A stretch of DNA of 64,000 nucleotides from Micromonospora humi (GCF_900090105.1 NZ_FMDM01000006.1:124001-188000); one strand, 5' to 3'; shown: positions 1 to 8,440, counted from the stretch's first letter. Numbers and translations are program-made. Notes: generated from the sequence alone by a model not told the origin.

Positions 1-2
1 AC

Positions 3-872
3 ACCCAGTTCGCCGACACCCGCGCCGCCGCCGAGGCGACGCTGGTGCCCGGTCTCGGGTTCAGCGCCCGGCAGGCGGTCGACTACGTCGGCAACCACGT
101 GGCGTTGACCATCTGCGCGGCGATCGCGCTGGTCGAGTCGTACCTCGGTGCGGCCCGCCGGTCGCGGCCCTGGCTCGGCCGTCCGGGGCTGGCCGTGACC
201 GCGCTGCTCTGGCTCGGCGGCAGCCTGCTGGTCTTCGCCGACGACGGCGGCCGCAAGGGCTTCCTGGCCTCGCCGATCCAACTCGTCTTCGCCACCGGCC
301 TGGCGCTGGCCCTGATCGCCGTCGCCCTGCGGCGGGCCCGGCGCCCCGCCGGCGGACCGCGCCCCGGCTTCAGCGGCGCGGCCGATCCGCGCCTCGCCAC
401 GGCCGGCGCGACCGGCCCGGGCGTCGACGCGGCGCGGTCGGCCGGCACCGGGTCGGAGCCCACGGTGGCCCACCGGCCGCCGGCCGCGCCCTGGCCGGTC
501 TGGCCGGGGGCGGTGGTGCTGGTCGCCTACCTGGGCGCCGCGATCGTGCCGGGCTGGCCGGGGATCGGGCTGGCGCTCGCGCTCGCGACGGTCACCGCGG
601 TCCTGCTCACCCGCTGGTCGCGGCGGACCGACTGGGGACAACGACACGTGCTCGCCGCCGGTTCGGCGAGCGTGCTCGCCGCGGCCGTCTCCGCGTACGA
701 CGTGCCGACCTACGCCCCGTCGAGCCCGGCGGCGGACCTGGTGGGTGACGTGGCCGTCAGCGTGCTCGTGGTGCTCCTGGTCGGCGGCGCGTGGTGGCGG
801 CTCAGCCGGGCAGCTCGGGACCGCCGTCGAGCAGCGGCGCCAGCAGGTCACCCTGCTTCGCCACCCGCCTGA
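3..872 (+). CDS. Polytopic membrane protein, N-terminus outside the window
   Basis: The frame is open from the first bases, so the gene begins upstream of the window. About 290 residues are visible. Hydrophobic stretches near IQLVFATGLALALIAVAL, AVVLVAYLGAAIVPGW and VAVSVLVVLLVGGAWW suggest six or seven membrane segments. A Pro/Gly/Ala-rich linker of about 60 residues sits mid-protein, and the C-terminus is basic. No catalytic motif is visible and I do not recognise the family. Its last 71 bases overlap the convergent ligD-type polymerase gene, so the true stop could only be earlier if there were a sequencing error. Confidence 0.7.
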   Translation, partial: TQFADTRAAAEATLVPGLGFSARQAVDYVGNHVALTICAAIALVESYLGAARRSRPWLGRPGLAVTALLWLGGSLLVFADDGGRKGFLASPIQLVFATGLALALIAVALRRARRPAGGPRPGFSGAADPRLATAGATGPGVDAARSAGTGSEPTVAHRPPAAPWPVWPGAVVLVAYLGAAIVPGWPGIGLALALATVTAVLLTRWSRRTDWGQRHVLAAGSASVLAAAVSAYDVPTYAPSSPAADLVGDVAVSVLVVLLVGGAWWRLSRAARDRRRAAAPAGHPASPPA

Positions 873-1713
873 GCACCTCGGTCGCGGTCCAGGGGCGGGT
901 CGACGGCCGCTTGCCGGCCGCACCCGCCTCCACCTCGTCCCAGGTCAGCGGCGTGGACACGGCCGGCACCGGCTGGGCCCGCAGCGAGTAGGGCGCCACC
1001 GTCGTCTTCGCCGCGTTGTTCTGGCTCCAGTCGATGAAGACCTTGCCGGGGCGCAGGTTCTTCGCCATCTTCGACACGATCAGCTTCGGGTGCGCCTGCT
1101 CCAGCTCCCGGGCGATCCGCCGGGCGTAGCCGGAGACCAGTTCCGCGTCCTGCGTGCCGGCGATCGGGCAGCAGAGCTGCATGCCCTTCTTCCCGGACGT
1201 CTTCGGGTAGGCGTCGACCCCGTCGTCGGCCAGCCGGTCGCGCATCAGCAACGCCACCTGGCAGCACTGCCTCAGCGCCGCCGGGGCGCCCGGGTCCAGG
1301 TCGACCACCATCACGTCCGGGTGCGCGCCGATCTTCCACTGCGGCGTGTGCAGCTCCAACGCGGCCAGGTTGGCCAGCCAGACCAGCGTGGGCAGGTCGT
1401 CGCAGACCACGTAGTCGATGGTCTCCCGCCCCTTGCTCGACCCGGGGGCGGGCAGGTTCTCGGTGCGTACCCAACCGGGGGTCGCGGCGGGTGCGTTCTT
1501 CTCGAAGAACGAGCCGCCGTCGACGCCGTTGGGAAAGCGGATCCGGGTGAGCGCCCGGTCGGTCAGGTGCGGCAGCAGCACCGGGGCGATCCGGGTGTAG
1601 TAGTCGATCACCTCGCCCTTGGTGAAGCCGGCCTGCGGGAAGAGCACCTTGTCCAGGTTGGACAGCTCCAGCGCACGCCCCCCGACCTCGACCTTGAACC
1701 GGTCAGCCGGCAT
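802..1713 (-). CDS. ligD: LigD-type DNA polymerase/primase domain protein (NHEJ)
   Basis: This is a stand-alone polymerase domain of the bacterial end-joining ligase D family (archaeo-eukaryotic primase fold), 303 aa. In this family the enzyme fills gaps at broken DNA ends, often with ribonucleotides, and is recruited by Ku. The metal-binding pair D-x-D is seen in VMVVDLDPG (about residues 138-140) and a third acidic residue in FIDWSQN. The N-terminal LSNLDKVLFP segment is characteristic. I chose the ATG at 1713; frames further upstream are unrelated in sequence. The gene overlaps the end of the ligase gene by 11 bases, so the two are translationally coupled. No nuclease domain is attached, unlike mycobacterial LigD. 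Confidence 0.9.
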   Translation of the reverse strand: MPADRFKVEVGGRALELSNLDKVLFPQAGFTKGEVIDYYTRIAPVLLPHLTDRALTRIRFPNGVDGGSFFEKNAPAATPGWVRTENLPAPGSSKGRETIDYVVCDDLPTLVWLANLAALELHTPQWKIGAHPDVMVVDLDPGAPAALRQCCQVALLMRDRLADDGVDAYPKTSGKKGMQLCCPIAGTQDAELVSGYARRIARELEQAHPKLIVSKMAKNLRPGKVFIDWSQNNAAKTTVAPYSLRAQPVPAVSTPLTWDEVEAGAAGKRPSTRPWTATEVLRRVAKQGDLLAPLLDGGPELPG

Positions 1714-2641
1714 CGTCGACCTCCTCGGGCGGCTTGTCCGGGCGCAGGCGCAGGATCCGCGGGAAGCGCAGCCGGCCGTCCGGCGTGCGCTGGCCGTACT
1801 TGACCTCCACCACGACCCGGGGAGATACCCAGATCGCACCCCGGGCATCCTCGCGCGGCACGCCCGCGGCGAACGGCGACGTGCCGCTGCGCAGCGGCTC
1901 CAGCTCACGCAGCAGCTCCCGCTCGATCGCCGCGCCGATCCCGCCGCCGACCCGCCCCCGGTAGACGAGCCGCCCGTCCGGCCCGGGCACGCCCACCAGC
2001 AGCCCACCGACGCGGCGCGCGCCGGGCCGCCAGCCACCGACCACGAAGTCGCCGGTGACCTCCAGCTTCACCTTCACCCAGTCCGGCGAGCGCACCCCCG
2101 GCCGGTAGAGCGAGTCGGCCCGCTTGGCCATCACCCCCTCCAGCCCGTGCTCGCCGGCCGCCGCCCAGGTGGCCGGGCCGTCGGTGAAGACCGGCGGCAC
2201 CGCCCACCGCGCGGCGCCGAGCCCGAGCGACTCCAGCGCCGCCCGTCGCTCCCGCCACGGCCGGGCGGTCAGGTCCACGCCGTCGAGCCGCAACAGGTCG
2301 AAGATCATGTACGTGACCGGCACGGTCGCCGCGAGCCGGGCCGCCTTGGCCGGGTTGCGCACGTGCATCCGCTCGGCCAGCGCGGTGAACGAGGGCTGCC
2401 CGTCGGTGAAGAGCACCACCTCGCCGTCGAGCAGCGCGTCGTCGACCTGCTCGGCCAGGTTCAGCAGCTCCGGGTACGCGGTGGTGATCTCGACCCCGGA
2501 CCGGGCGTAGAAGTGCCGGTCGCCGTGGGAGATGTCGGCGAGCGCGCGGACCCCGTCCCACTTGAACTCGTACGCCCACGCGGCACCGGCCGGGAGCTGC
2601 CCGGTCATCGCGAGCATCGGCTTCAGCGGCGCGCCGGGCAC
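1703..2641 (-). CDS. ATP-dependent DNA ligase (LigD ligase domain/LigC type)
   Basis: This 312-aa nick-sealing ligase has the nucleotidyltransferase motif I EFKWDGVR, with Lys27 as the predicted AMP-accepting residue. Motif IV lies near GLEGVMAKR and motif V near DWVKVKLE, followed by an OB-fold C-terminal half. The length fits the ligase domain of LigD alone. It is the first gene of a two-gene minus-strand operon with the polymerase gene, divergent from ku across 85 bp. The obvious role is the sealing step of Ku-dependent end joining. Whether it should be called LigC or a split LigD cannot be settled from sequence alone. Confidence 0.9.
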   Translation of the reverse strand: MPGAPLKPMLAMTGQLPAGAAWAYEFKWDGVRALADISHGDRHFYARSGVEITTAYPELLNLAEQVDDALLDGEVVLFTDGQPSFTALAERMHVRNPAKAARLAATVPVTYMIFDLLRLDGVDLTARPWRERRAALESLGLGAARWAVPPVFTDGPATWAAAGEHGLEGVMAKRADSLYRPGVRSPDWVKVKLEVTGDFVVGGWRPGARRVGGLLVGVPGPDGRLVYRGRVGGGIGAAIERELLRELEPLRSGTSPFAAGVPREDARGAIWVSPRVVVEVKYGQRTPDGRLRFPRILRLRPDKPPEEVDDAG

Positions 2642-2726
2642 CTCTCGACTGTAGTTGCACGCCGAAGGGCGTGCGTCAGGTTCGATCGTTTGCGATTCTG
2701 GTGTTCAGCCGGGGAGAGGAGCGGGG
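2642..2726. promoter_or_regulatory. Divergent ligase/ku promoter region with hairpin
   Basis: The 85-bp gap carries the outward promoters of the two NHEJ transcripts. A GCACGCC/GGCGTGC inverted repeat (2659-2665 and 2670-2676, 4-nt loop) lies near the ligase start and could be an operator. A GGGAGAGGAGCGGGG stretch directly before 2727 is the ku ribosome binding site. No clear -35/-10 pair is seen. Confidence 0.4.
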
Positions 2727-3719
2727 ATGCGGGCGATCTGGAAGGGAGCGGTGTCGTTCGGCCTGGTGTCGATCGGGGTGAAGGTCTATTCCGCCACCGA
2801 GGAGAAGGACATCCGGTTCCACCAGGTGCACCGCGAGGACGGCGGCCGCATCCGCTACAAGCGCACCTGCTCGGTCTGCGGCGAGGAGGTCACCTACGAC
2901 GACATCGCCAAGGGCTACGACATCGGCGGCGGCGAGATGGTCATCCTGACCGACGAGGACTTCGCCGACCTGCCGCTGAGCACCTCGCACGCGATCGACG
3001 TGCTGGAGTTCGTGCCGGCGGAGCAGGTCGACCCGATCCTCTACAACAAGGCCTACTTCCTCGAACCGGAGGGCACCGCCACCAAGCCGTACGTGCTGCT
3101 GCGCGACGCGCTGACCGACTCGGAGCGGGTGGCGATCGTCAAGGTGGCGCTGCGCCAGCGGGAGCAGCTGGCCACCCTGCGGGTCCGCGAGGGGGTGCTG
3201 CTGCTCAACACCATGCTCTGGCCGGACGAGATCCGCCGGCCCGACTTCGGCTTCCTCGACGAGGACCTGAAGGTCCGCCCGCCCGAGCTGGCGATGGCCA
3301 GCTCGCTGATCGACTCGATGGCCGGCGAGTTCGAGCCGGACGCGTTCACCGACGACTACCGGGCCGCGCTGCAGGAGGTCATCGACGCGAAGGTGGAGGG
3401 CCGCGAGGTGGTGCAGCCGGAGGAGGAAGAGGCCGCGCCGGCCGCCGCGGTGGACCTGATGGCCGCGCTGAAGGCGTCGGTCGAGCGGGCCCGGGCGGCC
3501 CGGGGCGAGGCGCCGTCCGGCGGCGGGGCCGAGCCGACGCCGATCTCGTCGGCCCGCTCGGCGAAGAAGACCGCCGCGAAGAAGACCCCGGCCAAGAAGG
3601 CCGAGCCGGCGAAGAAGACCGCCGCCAGGAAGACCGCCGCGAAGAAGGCCACGGCGAAGAAGGCCGAGCCGGCGAAGAAGACCGCGAAGAAGGCTCCCGC
3701 CCGCAAGAAAACCGCCTGA
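2727..3719 (+). CDS. ku: Ku protein, NHEJ end-binding
   Basis: This is the homodimeric ring protein that binds DNA double-strand ends and recruits the polymerase and ligase encoded divergently next door. The start MRAIWKGAVSFGLVSIGVKV is the classic bacterial Ku N-terminus. The Ku core beta-barrel spans about residues 1-260, then an acidic linker (EEEEAAPAAAVDLM). About 55 residues of AKK/AKKT repeats (277-330) form the tail. Such tails occur on other actinobacterial Ku proteins and bind DNA non-specifically. The ATG at 2727 is preceded by a strong purine-rich RBS. The 330 aa is longer than core-only Ku because of the tail. Confidence 0.97.
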   Translation: MRAIWKGAVSFGLVSIGVKVYSATEEKDIRFHQVHREDGGRIRYKRTCSVCGEEVTYDDIAKGYDIGGGEMVILTDEDFADLPLSTSHAIDVLEFVPAEQVDPILYNKAYFLEPEGTATKPYVLLRDALTDSERVAIVKVALRQREQLATLRVREGVLLLNTMLWPDEIRRPDFGFLDEDLKVRPPELAMASSLIDSMAGEFEPDAFTDDYRAALQEVIDAKVEGREVVQPEEEEAAPAAAVDLMAALKASVERARAARGEAPSGGGAEPTPISSARSAKKTAAKKTPAKKAEPAKKTAARKTAAKKATAKKAEPAKKTAKKAPARKKTA

Positions 3720-3720
3720 G

Positions 3721-3770
3721 GTGCAAGGAGGGGGCCCCGCTTGACGTTTCCGGTACAGGCCGGGGCCCCT
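3721..3770 (-). repeat. GGGGCCCC intergenic element, copy C (inverted)
   Basis: Read on the minus strand, this 50-bp stretch aligns with the copies at 4905 and 57870: a GGGGCCCC block, a TACCGGA core, an ACGTCAAG segment, then GGGGCCCCC followed by CCTT. It lies between the convergent ku and PPOX genes and may double as their terminator, since the two GC blocks can pair. Confidence 0.6.
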
Positions 3771-3775
3771 CGTCA

Positions 3776-4168
3776 TCACCCGCGGCCGAGCTTCTCCGTC
3801 GGCGTGATCCGGACGATGACGCGCTCCTCGCCGGGACGCCGCCACGGGTAGGTGTCCTGGCCGAGATACTTCTTCGCCATCCGGTCGATGTGCTCGTCGG
3901 CGCCCTCGGTGACGAACTCGGCGGTGCCCTTGACCCACAGCGTGCGGAAGTCGTCCGCCTTGTCCACCACGGACACCGCGACCACCGGGTTACGGGCCAT
4001 GTTCAGATACTTCTGCCGGCCCTTGGCCGTGTTGAACACGATGTGCTCGCCGTCGGTGTCCACCCACACCGGGGTGACGTGCGGGGTGCCGTCGGACTCG
4101 ATGGTGGCCACGTGCGCGAGCTGCGGCTCGCCGAGCAGGGCCACATCTTCTTCGGTGAGGATCGCCAT
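3776..4168 (-). CDS. PPOX-class F420/FMN-dependent oxidoreductase
   Basis: This is a 130-aa split-barrel flavin/deazaflavin-binding protein of the pyridoxamine 5'-phosphate oxidase superfamily. The pattern LAHVATIESDGTPHVTPVW followed by IVFNTAKGRQK, where the Lys/Arg bind cofactor phosphate, is typical of F420-binding actinobacterial members. The fold covers the whole protein and no extra domain is present. The substrate cannot be read from sequence. The start codon sits 7 nt behind a TACGTT box, so the mRNA is probably leaderless. It converges on ku and diverges from the DUF4241 gene. Confidence 0.85.
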   Translation of the reverse strand: MAILTEEDVALLGEPQLAHVATIESDGTPHVTPVWVDTDGEHIVFNTAKGRQKYLNMARNPVVAVSVVDKADDFRTLWVKGTAEFVTEGADEHIDRMAKKYLGQDTYPWRRPGEERVIVRITPTEKLGRG

Positions 4169-4175
4169 GGTCGAG

Positions 4176-4181
4176 AACGTA
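4176..4181 (-). promoter_or_regulatory. Leaderless -10 box TACGTT for the PPOX gene
   Basis: The minus-strand TACGTT (consensus TANNNT) ends 7 nt before the start at 4168, placing transcription initiation at or next to the start codon. No Shine-Dalgarno sequence lies between. Confidence 0.5.
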
Positions 4182-4248
4182 CCCCGGTCGGTTGTCGGCC
4201 GCCGCCGGTACGCTCCGCCGGCCGTCAGCCAGCGAGAGGACCGTTCCG

Positions 4249-4899
4249 ATGCCGTACACCCCAGATTTCGCGCGGCTGCTCACCCCGGGCGCCCGATTCG
4301 TGGACGGGACGTCCGAGCACGTGCTCGAGGCGTACCCGGCCGGTGAGGTGGTGCTGCCGACCGGGCATCTGGTGGGGTGCGATCCGCTGGTCTGCCCGGA
4401 GAGCGATCCGTACACCGTCTCGGTCGCGCCGGGCCGCTACCCGGCGCGCGCCTGGGTGTCGTCGGTGCGCCACGACGGCGGCGGGACCGACCGGCGGGTG
4501 GCGGCGCTGGAGGTCGTCGTCCGGGACGAGCCGGTCGCGCAGTGGGAGATGGCCGTCGTGGACGGCCAGGACGTCGGTGCGCTGGGACCGGACGACTTCT
4601 TCGGGTACGGCGTGGACGCCGGCACCGGCACCCTCGCCGACCGGGACGCCCTCGCCGTCGTCGAGGGCTGGGACCACGACCGGATCGAGGAGGTCTTCCT
4701 CGCCGAGGACGGGGAGCCCGGCCGCGGTCCGGTCCCCGGCCTGGTCGACGTGGTGGTGGACGAGGCGACCGGCGCGAACGTGCTGACGGTCTGGTCGGGT
4801 TGGGGCGACGGCTGCTACGGCACCTGGGTGGGTCGCGGCGCGGACGGCCGGGTCGCGAGGTTCGTCACCGATTTCATGGTCGTGCCCGCCGAGGGCTGA
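4249..4899 (+). CDS. DUF4241 domain protein
   Basis: This 216-aa protein is of unknown function. It matches the DUF4241 pattern: an N-terminal region with VCPESDPYTV, then FFGYGVDAGTGTLAD in the middle. Near the end are SGWGDGCYGTW and RFVTDFMVV, the signature of this family. No signal peptide or membrane segment is present, so it is likely cytosolic. The ATG at 4249 has an upstream GAGAGGA RBS, and a TACGCT box at 4209 would give a short leader of about 30 nt. Several family members are found near toxin-immunity genes in other genomes, but nothing here supports that role. Confidence 0.75.
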   Translation: MPYTPDFARLLTPGARFVDGTSEHVLEAYPAGEVVLPTGHLVGCDPLVCPESDPYTVSVAPGRYPARAWVSSVRHDGGGTDRRVAALEVVVRDEPVAQWEMAVVDGQDVGALGPDDFFGYGVDAGTGTLADRDALAVVEGWDHDRIEEVFLAEDGEPGRGPVPGLVDVVVDEATGANVLTVWSGWGDGCYGTWVGRGADGRVARFVTDFMVVPAEG

Positions 4900-4904
4900 G
4901 GTGT

Positions 4905-4960
4905 GCGGAAGGGGCCCCGCCTATACCGAATGCGTTAAGAAGGGCCCCCGCCTTTCCGCA
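4905..4960 (+). repeat. GGGGCCCC intergenic element, copy A
   Basis: GGGGCCCC (4911-4918) is followed by CCTATACCGAATGCGTTAAG and then GGGCCCCCGCCTT. It is nearly the same as copy B at 57870 and the inverted copy C at 3721. It sits in the gap between two same-strand genes, so it cannot be explained only as a convergent terminator. Confidence 0.65.
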
Positions 4961-5018
4961 CTGCGGGGGTGTGGGCGGGTACCGTTTGCGCGCATCCACC
5001 CACCTGCAGGGAGTCGAC

Positions 5019-5690
5019 GTGAGCGAGCGTGTGGAGAACCGGTCGGAGGACCAGGCCGCCCCGGCCACCAAGGCAGGGCGGCGGCTGGCCGCCCAGCTGG
5101 CCGAGAAGAAGGCCGCCGAGGCGCGACGGCGCCGGCAGTCGATGCTGGGCGCGGCGGCCGGCGTGCTCGCCGTGGTGGCCCTGGTCGGTGGCCTCGTCTG
5201 GCTGAACAGCGGGGACGACGACAAGCCGGCCGGCAACGCCTCCGCGGCCAGCCCCAGCGCGCCCGCCGACCAGGTCGAGCCCAGCGCGCCGCCCGCGCCG
5301 GAGCTGCCCGCCAACATCGACCCGGCGCTGAAGACCAAGCCGACCGTGAAGCCCGGCACCGGCGAGCTGAAGAAGCTGACCGTCACCACCCTGGTCAAGG
5401 GCACCGGACCGGCGGTCAAGGCCGGGCAGACCATCACCACGAACTACGTGGGCGTCTTCTACAAGGACGGTAAGCAGTTCGACGCGTCCTGGGACAACGG
5501 CCAGCCGGCCACCTTCCCGATCGGCGTGGGCCAGGTCATCAAGGGCTGGGACCAGGGCCTGGTCGGTGTGCCGGTGGGCAGCCGGGTGCAGCTGGACCTG
5601 CCGGCCGCGCTGGCGTACGGCGACAAGGCCGAGGGCGGCCGTCCGGCCGGCCCGCTGCGCTTCGTCGTCGACGTGCTGGCTGCGCAGTAG
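5019..5690 (+). CDS. Membrane-anchored FKBP-type peptidyl-prolyl isomerase
   Basis: Residues 1-47 are charged and Ala-rich, followed by one membrane segment (MLGAAAGVLAVVALVGGLVW). A Pro/Ala/Ser-rich spacer with 'SPSAPADQVEPSAPPAP' leads to a C-terminal FKBP domain (about 110-223). That domain carries TNYVGVFYKDGKQFDASW, FPIGVGQVIKGWDQGLVG and the LAYGD element that lines the isomerase pocket. The topology is cytosolic N-terminus and extracellular FKBP domain, so it likely assists folding of exported proteins. The GTG at 5019 follows a CAGGGAG RBS. A TACCGT box about 35 nt upstream could be the promoter. Confidence 0.88.
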   Translation: MSERVENRSEDQAAPATKAGRRLAAQLAEKKAAEARRRRQSMLGAAAGVLAVVALVGGLVWLNSGDDDKPAGNASAASPSAPADQVEPSAPPAPELPANIDPALKTKPTVKPGTGELKKLTVTTLVKGTGPAVKAGQTITTNYVGVFYKDGKQFDASWDNGQPATFPIGVGQVIKGWDQGLVGVPVGSRVQLDLPAALAYGDKAEGGRPAGPLRFVVDVLAAQ

Positions 5691-5793
5691 ATCACTCCAG
5701 GCTTCCGCCCGGTCACCCACCGGCAGTAGGTTCATGGTCACCGCGGGCGGTCCGACCGCTCGCGGTGACCTGCATACCGACGCGGAGGTGCAC

Positions 5794-6678
5794 GTGGCGG
5801 CGCTGGACGACCCCGGGGTGGCCCGGCAGATGTGGACGCTCTTCGAGCCGGTCCACGCGGTGACCTACTTCCACCCGCGCGCCCGCGCCGCGTTCGAGGC
5901 GGTCGGGTTGCGCGGCTACTGGCGCGGCTACTTCGCCGGCCGGGCCGCGCCGCTCGGTGCGGTCGACGCGCCGACGGTGACCGCGGCGTTCTTCAGCTTC
6001 GCGCCGCCGATGGTGGCCCGGGCGCTGCCGTCGGTGTGGCGGCTGGCCGCCCCGGAGGAGGCCCTACGGGCCCGGCTCACCGGCGCCGTGCAGGCGCTCG
6101 CCGAGTTCACCTACGAGCTGCCCGAGTCGCACCTCGTCGAGGTCGCCGGCCTGCTGGAGGAGGCGGCCGGACGGGTGGACACGGCCGGGCGGGTGCTCGG
6201 CGCCGTCAACGCCGCCCTGCCCCGCGGGGAATACCCGCTGGCCCGGCTCTGGCAGGCCGCCGCCACGCTGCGCGAGCACCGGGGCGACGGGCACGTGGCG
6301 GCGCTGGTGGGCACCGGCCTGGACCCGGTCGAGGTGGTGGCCTGGCGGTGCCGGGTGGACCAGTTCCGCGAGTTCCACCAGCCGGCCCGGGGCTGGACCG
6401 ACGAGGAGTGGTCCGCCGCCGAGGCGCGGCTGGTCGACAAGGGCTGGCTGACTGAGGACCGCGGCCCGACCGCGCACTCCACGGCCGCGTTCCGGGCCGT
6501 GGAGGAGGCCACCGACCGGGCCGCGTCCGGCCCGTGGCGGGCGCTGGGCGCGGAGCGTACCGGCCGGCTGCGGGAGCTGCTCGAACCGATCGCGACCCGG
6601 TGCCGCACGATCATCCCGCCGAAGGCCCCGATCGGCCTGCCGGCGCAGCGTTCCGCCGAGGCGACGCTGCCGAGCTGA
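5794..6678 (+). CDS. SCO6745/SalK-like protein
   Basis: This 294-aa cytosolic protein belongs to the actinobacterial SCO6745 group, sometimes annotated as SalK-like. It begins ARQMWTLFEPVHAVTYF and contains GLRGYWRGYFAGRAAPLG and a helical C-terminal half with a winged-helix-like segment near WTDEEWSAAEARLVDKGWL. Function is unknown. I chose the GTG at 5794 because GGAGG (5784-5788) lies 5 nt upstream. A TAGGTT box at 5727-5732 would start the transcript after the ATG at 5734, which argues against that earlier start. A GTG at 5788 is also possible. Confidence 0.75.
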   Translation: MAALDDPGVARQMWTLFEPVHAVTYFHPRARAAFEAVGLRGYWRGYFAGRAAPLGAVDAPTVTAAFFSFAPPMVARALPSVWRLAAPEEALRARLTGAVQALAEFTYELPESHLVEVAGLLEEAAGRVDTAGRVLGAVNAALPRGEYPLARLWQAAATLREHRGDGHVAALVGTGLDPVEVVAWRCRVDQFREFHQPARGWTDEEWSAAEARLVDKGWLTEDRGPTAHSTAAFRAVEEATDRAASGPWRALGAERTGRLRELLEPIATRCRTIIPPKAPIGLPAQRSAEATLPS

Positions 6679-6706
6679 GCCGGGCCGACTGGGGCAGGAT
6701 GGCGGC

Positions 6707-7360
6707 ATGGTGGACGCGGTGCTCTTCGACCTGGACGGCGTGATCGTGGACTCGGAGCCGGTCTGGGAGGAGGTCCGGCGGGCGTACGTGGCCGCGCACG
6801 GGGGCACCTGGCAACCCGACACGCAGCGGCGGCTGATGGGCATGAGCACCGGCGAGTGGGCCGGCTACCTGAGCGGCGAGTTGGGCGTCGACCGGTCGGC
6901 CGAGCAGGTCGCCACCGAGGTGGTGGCCGAGATGGCCCGGCGCTACGCGGAGCGCGTACCGCTGATCGACGGGGCCGACGCGGTGGTGCGCGGCGTGGCC
7001 GCGCGGTGGCCGCTGGGGCTGGCCAGTTCGTCGCCGACCCGGCTCATCGCGGCCGCGCTGGACGCGACCGGCCTGGCCGTCGCGTTCGGGGCGACGCTGT
7101 CGACCGAGGAGACCGCCCGGGGCAAGCCGGCGCCGGACGTGTGGCTGGCGGTGGCGGCGCGGCTGGGCGTCGACCCGGCCCGGTGCGTGGCGGTGGAGGA
7201 CTCGTCGAACGGGGTCCGTTCGGCGGCGGCGGCCGGGTGCCGGGTGGTGGCGGTGCCGCACGGTTCGTACCCGTTGGATCCGGACGCCGAGGCGCTCGCG
7301 GCCGTGCTGCTCCCCTCGATCGACGCGCTCACCCCGGAGCTGCTGGACGGGTTGGGCTGA
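6707..7360 (+). CDS. HAD-superfamily phosphatase, beta-phosphoglucomutase-like
   Basis: This is a 217-aa soluble hydrolase with the HAD nucleophile motif FDLDGVIVDSEP at the N-terminus. A helical cap follows, then motif II LASSSPT, motif III Lys in ARGKPAPD, and motif IV VAVEDSSNGVRSA. It belongs to the subgroup that includes beta-phosphoglucomutase and sugar-phosphate phosphatases. The substrate is not predictable. It lies 28 nt behind the SCO6745-like gene and 66 nt before the quinone reductase, all on the plus strand, so a loose operon is possible. Confidence 0.88.
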   Translation: MVDAVLFDLDGVIVDSEPVWEEVRRAYVAAHGGTWQPDTQRRLMGMSTGEWAGYLSGELGVDRSAEQVATEVVAEMARRYAERVPLIDGADAVVRGVAARWPLGLASSSPTRLIAAALDATGLAVAFGATLSTEETARGKPAPDVWLAVAARLGVDPARCVAVEDSSNGVRSAAAAGCRVVAVPHGSYPLDPDAEALAAVLLPSIDALTPELLDGLG

Positions 7361-7426
7361 GCGAGGGCCGGCATGTTCGCGTGCGGTTCGGGTAGCGCAT
7401 TCGACGACGACGGCGGAGGGACGGCG

Positions 7427-8440
7427 ATGAGGGCGATCGTGTACGAGCGCAGCGGGGACGCCTCGGTGCTCCAGCTGGTGGAGCGGCCGGTGCCGGAGCC
7501 GGGGCCGGGCGAGGTGCTGGTGCGGATGGCCGTCTCGGGGGTGAACCCGACGGACTGGAAGGCCCGTGAGGTGTGGCCGCTGCCGGCCGGCTGGCAGATC
7601 CCGCACCAGGACGGCGCCGGGGTGGTCGAGGCGGTCGGCGAGGGCGTCGACCGGATCCTGATCGGCGAGCGGGTCTGGGTGTGGGAGGCGGCGTGGCAAC
7701 GCCCCTGGGGCACGGCCACCGAGTACACCGTGGTCCCGGTCCGGCACGCGGTGCCGCTGGGTTCGGCCTCGTTCGACCTGGGCGCGGCGCTGGGCATCCC
7801 GTTCATGACGGCGCACCGCTGCCTGACCGCCGGCGAGTTCATGCCGGACAAGCTGCACGCCGGCGCGTTGAGCGACCACGTGGTGCTGGTGCAGGGCGGG
7901 GCGGGCGCGGTCGGCAACGCGGCGATCCAGCTCGCCCGCTGGGCCGACGCCTGTGTGATCACCACGGTGAGCACGCCGGAGAAGGCGCAGCTCGCCGCCG
8001 CGGCCGGGGCCGACTTCGTGATCAACTATCGCGAGCAGGACGTGGTGGAGGAGGTCCGCAAGGTCGCGCCCGACGGGGTGCACACGATCGTCGAGGTCTC
8101 CGCCGCCCGTAACGCCGCCGCCGACGTGCGGATCCTGCGGACGGGCGGCGCGGTCTGCGTCTACGCCGACGACGGCGGCGACGAGGTGACGTTGCCGATC
8201 CGGCCGCTGATGGGCCCGAACGCGCGCTGGCAGTTCGTGCTCGTCTACACCGCGCCGAAGGTGGCCAAGGCGCAGGCGGTCACCGACATCGCGGCGGCGG
8301 TGGCGCAGGGCGCGATCCGGGTCGGCGAGGAGGCCGGCCTGCCGCTGCACCGCCACCCGCTGGCCGAGACGGCGACGGCGCAGCAGGCGGTGCGGGACGG
8401 CGCGGTGGGCAAGGTGCTGGTCAGCACCGCCGACGAGTAG
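7427..8440 (+). CDS. Zinc-independent medium-chain dehydrogenase (NADPH:quinone reductase type)
   Basis: This 337-aa MDR-family oxidoreductase starts MRAIVYERSGDASVLQL. It has the GroES-like N-terminal domain (GVNPTDWKAR, HQDGAGVVEAVG) and a Rossmann domain with the nucleotide motif VQGGAGAVGNAAIQLARWA. The catalytic and structural zinc ligands of alcohol dehydrogenases are absent, which fits the quinone reductase branch. The ATG at 7427 has a CGGAGGG RBS 8 nt upstream. It is followed by a strong bidirectional terminator before the convergent acyl-CoA synthetase gene. Confidence 0.87.
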   Translation: MRAIVYERSGDASVLQLVERPVPEPGPGEVLVRMAVSGVNPTDWKAREVWPLPAGWQIPHQDGAGVVEAVGEGVDRILIGERVWVWEAAWQRPWGTATEYTVVPVRHAVPLGSASFDLGAALGIPFMTAHRCLTAGEFMPDKLHAGALSDHVVLVQGGAGAVGNAAIQLARWADACVITTVSTPEKAQLAAAAGADFVINYREQDVVEEVRKVAPDGVHTIVEVSAARNAAADVRILRTGGAVCVYADDGGDEVTLPIRPLMGPNARWQFVLVYTAPKVAKAQAVTDIAAAVAQGAIRVGEEAGLPLHRHPLAETATAQQAVRDGAVGKVLVSTADE

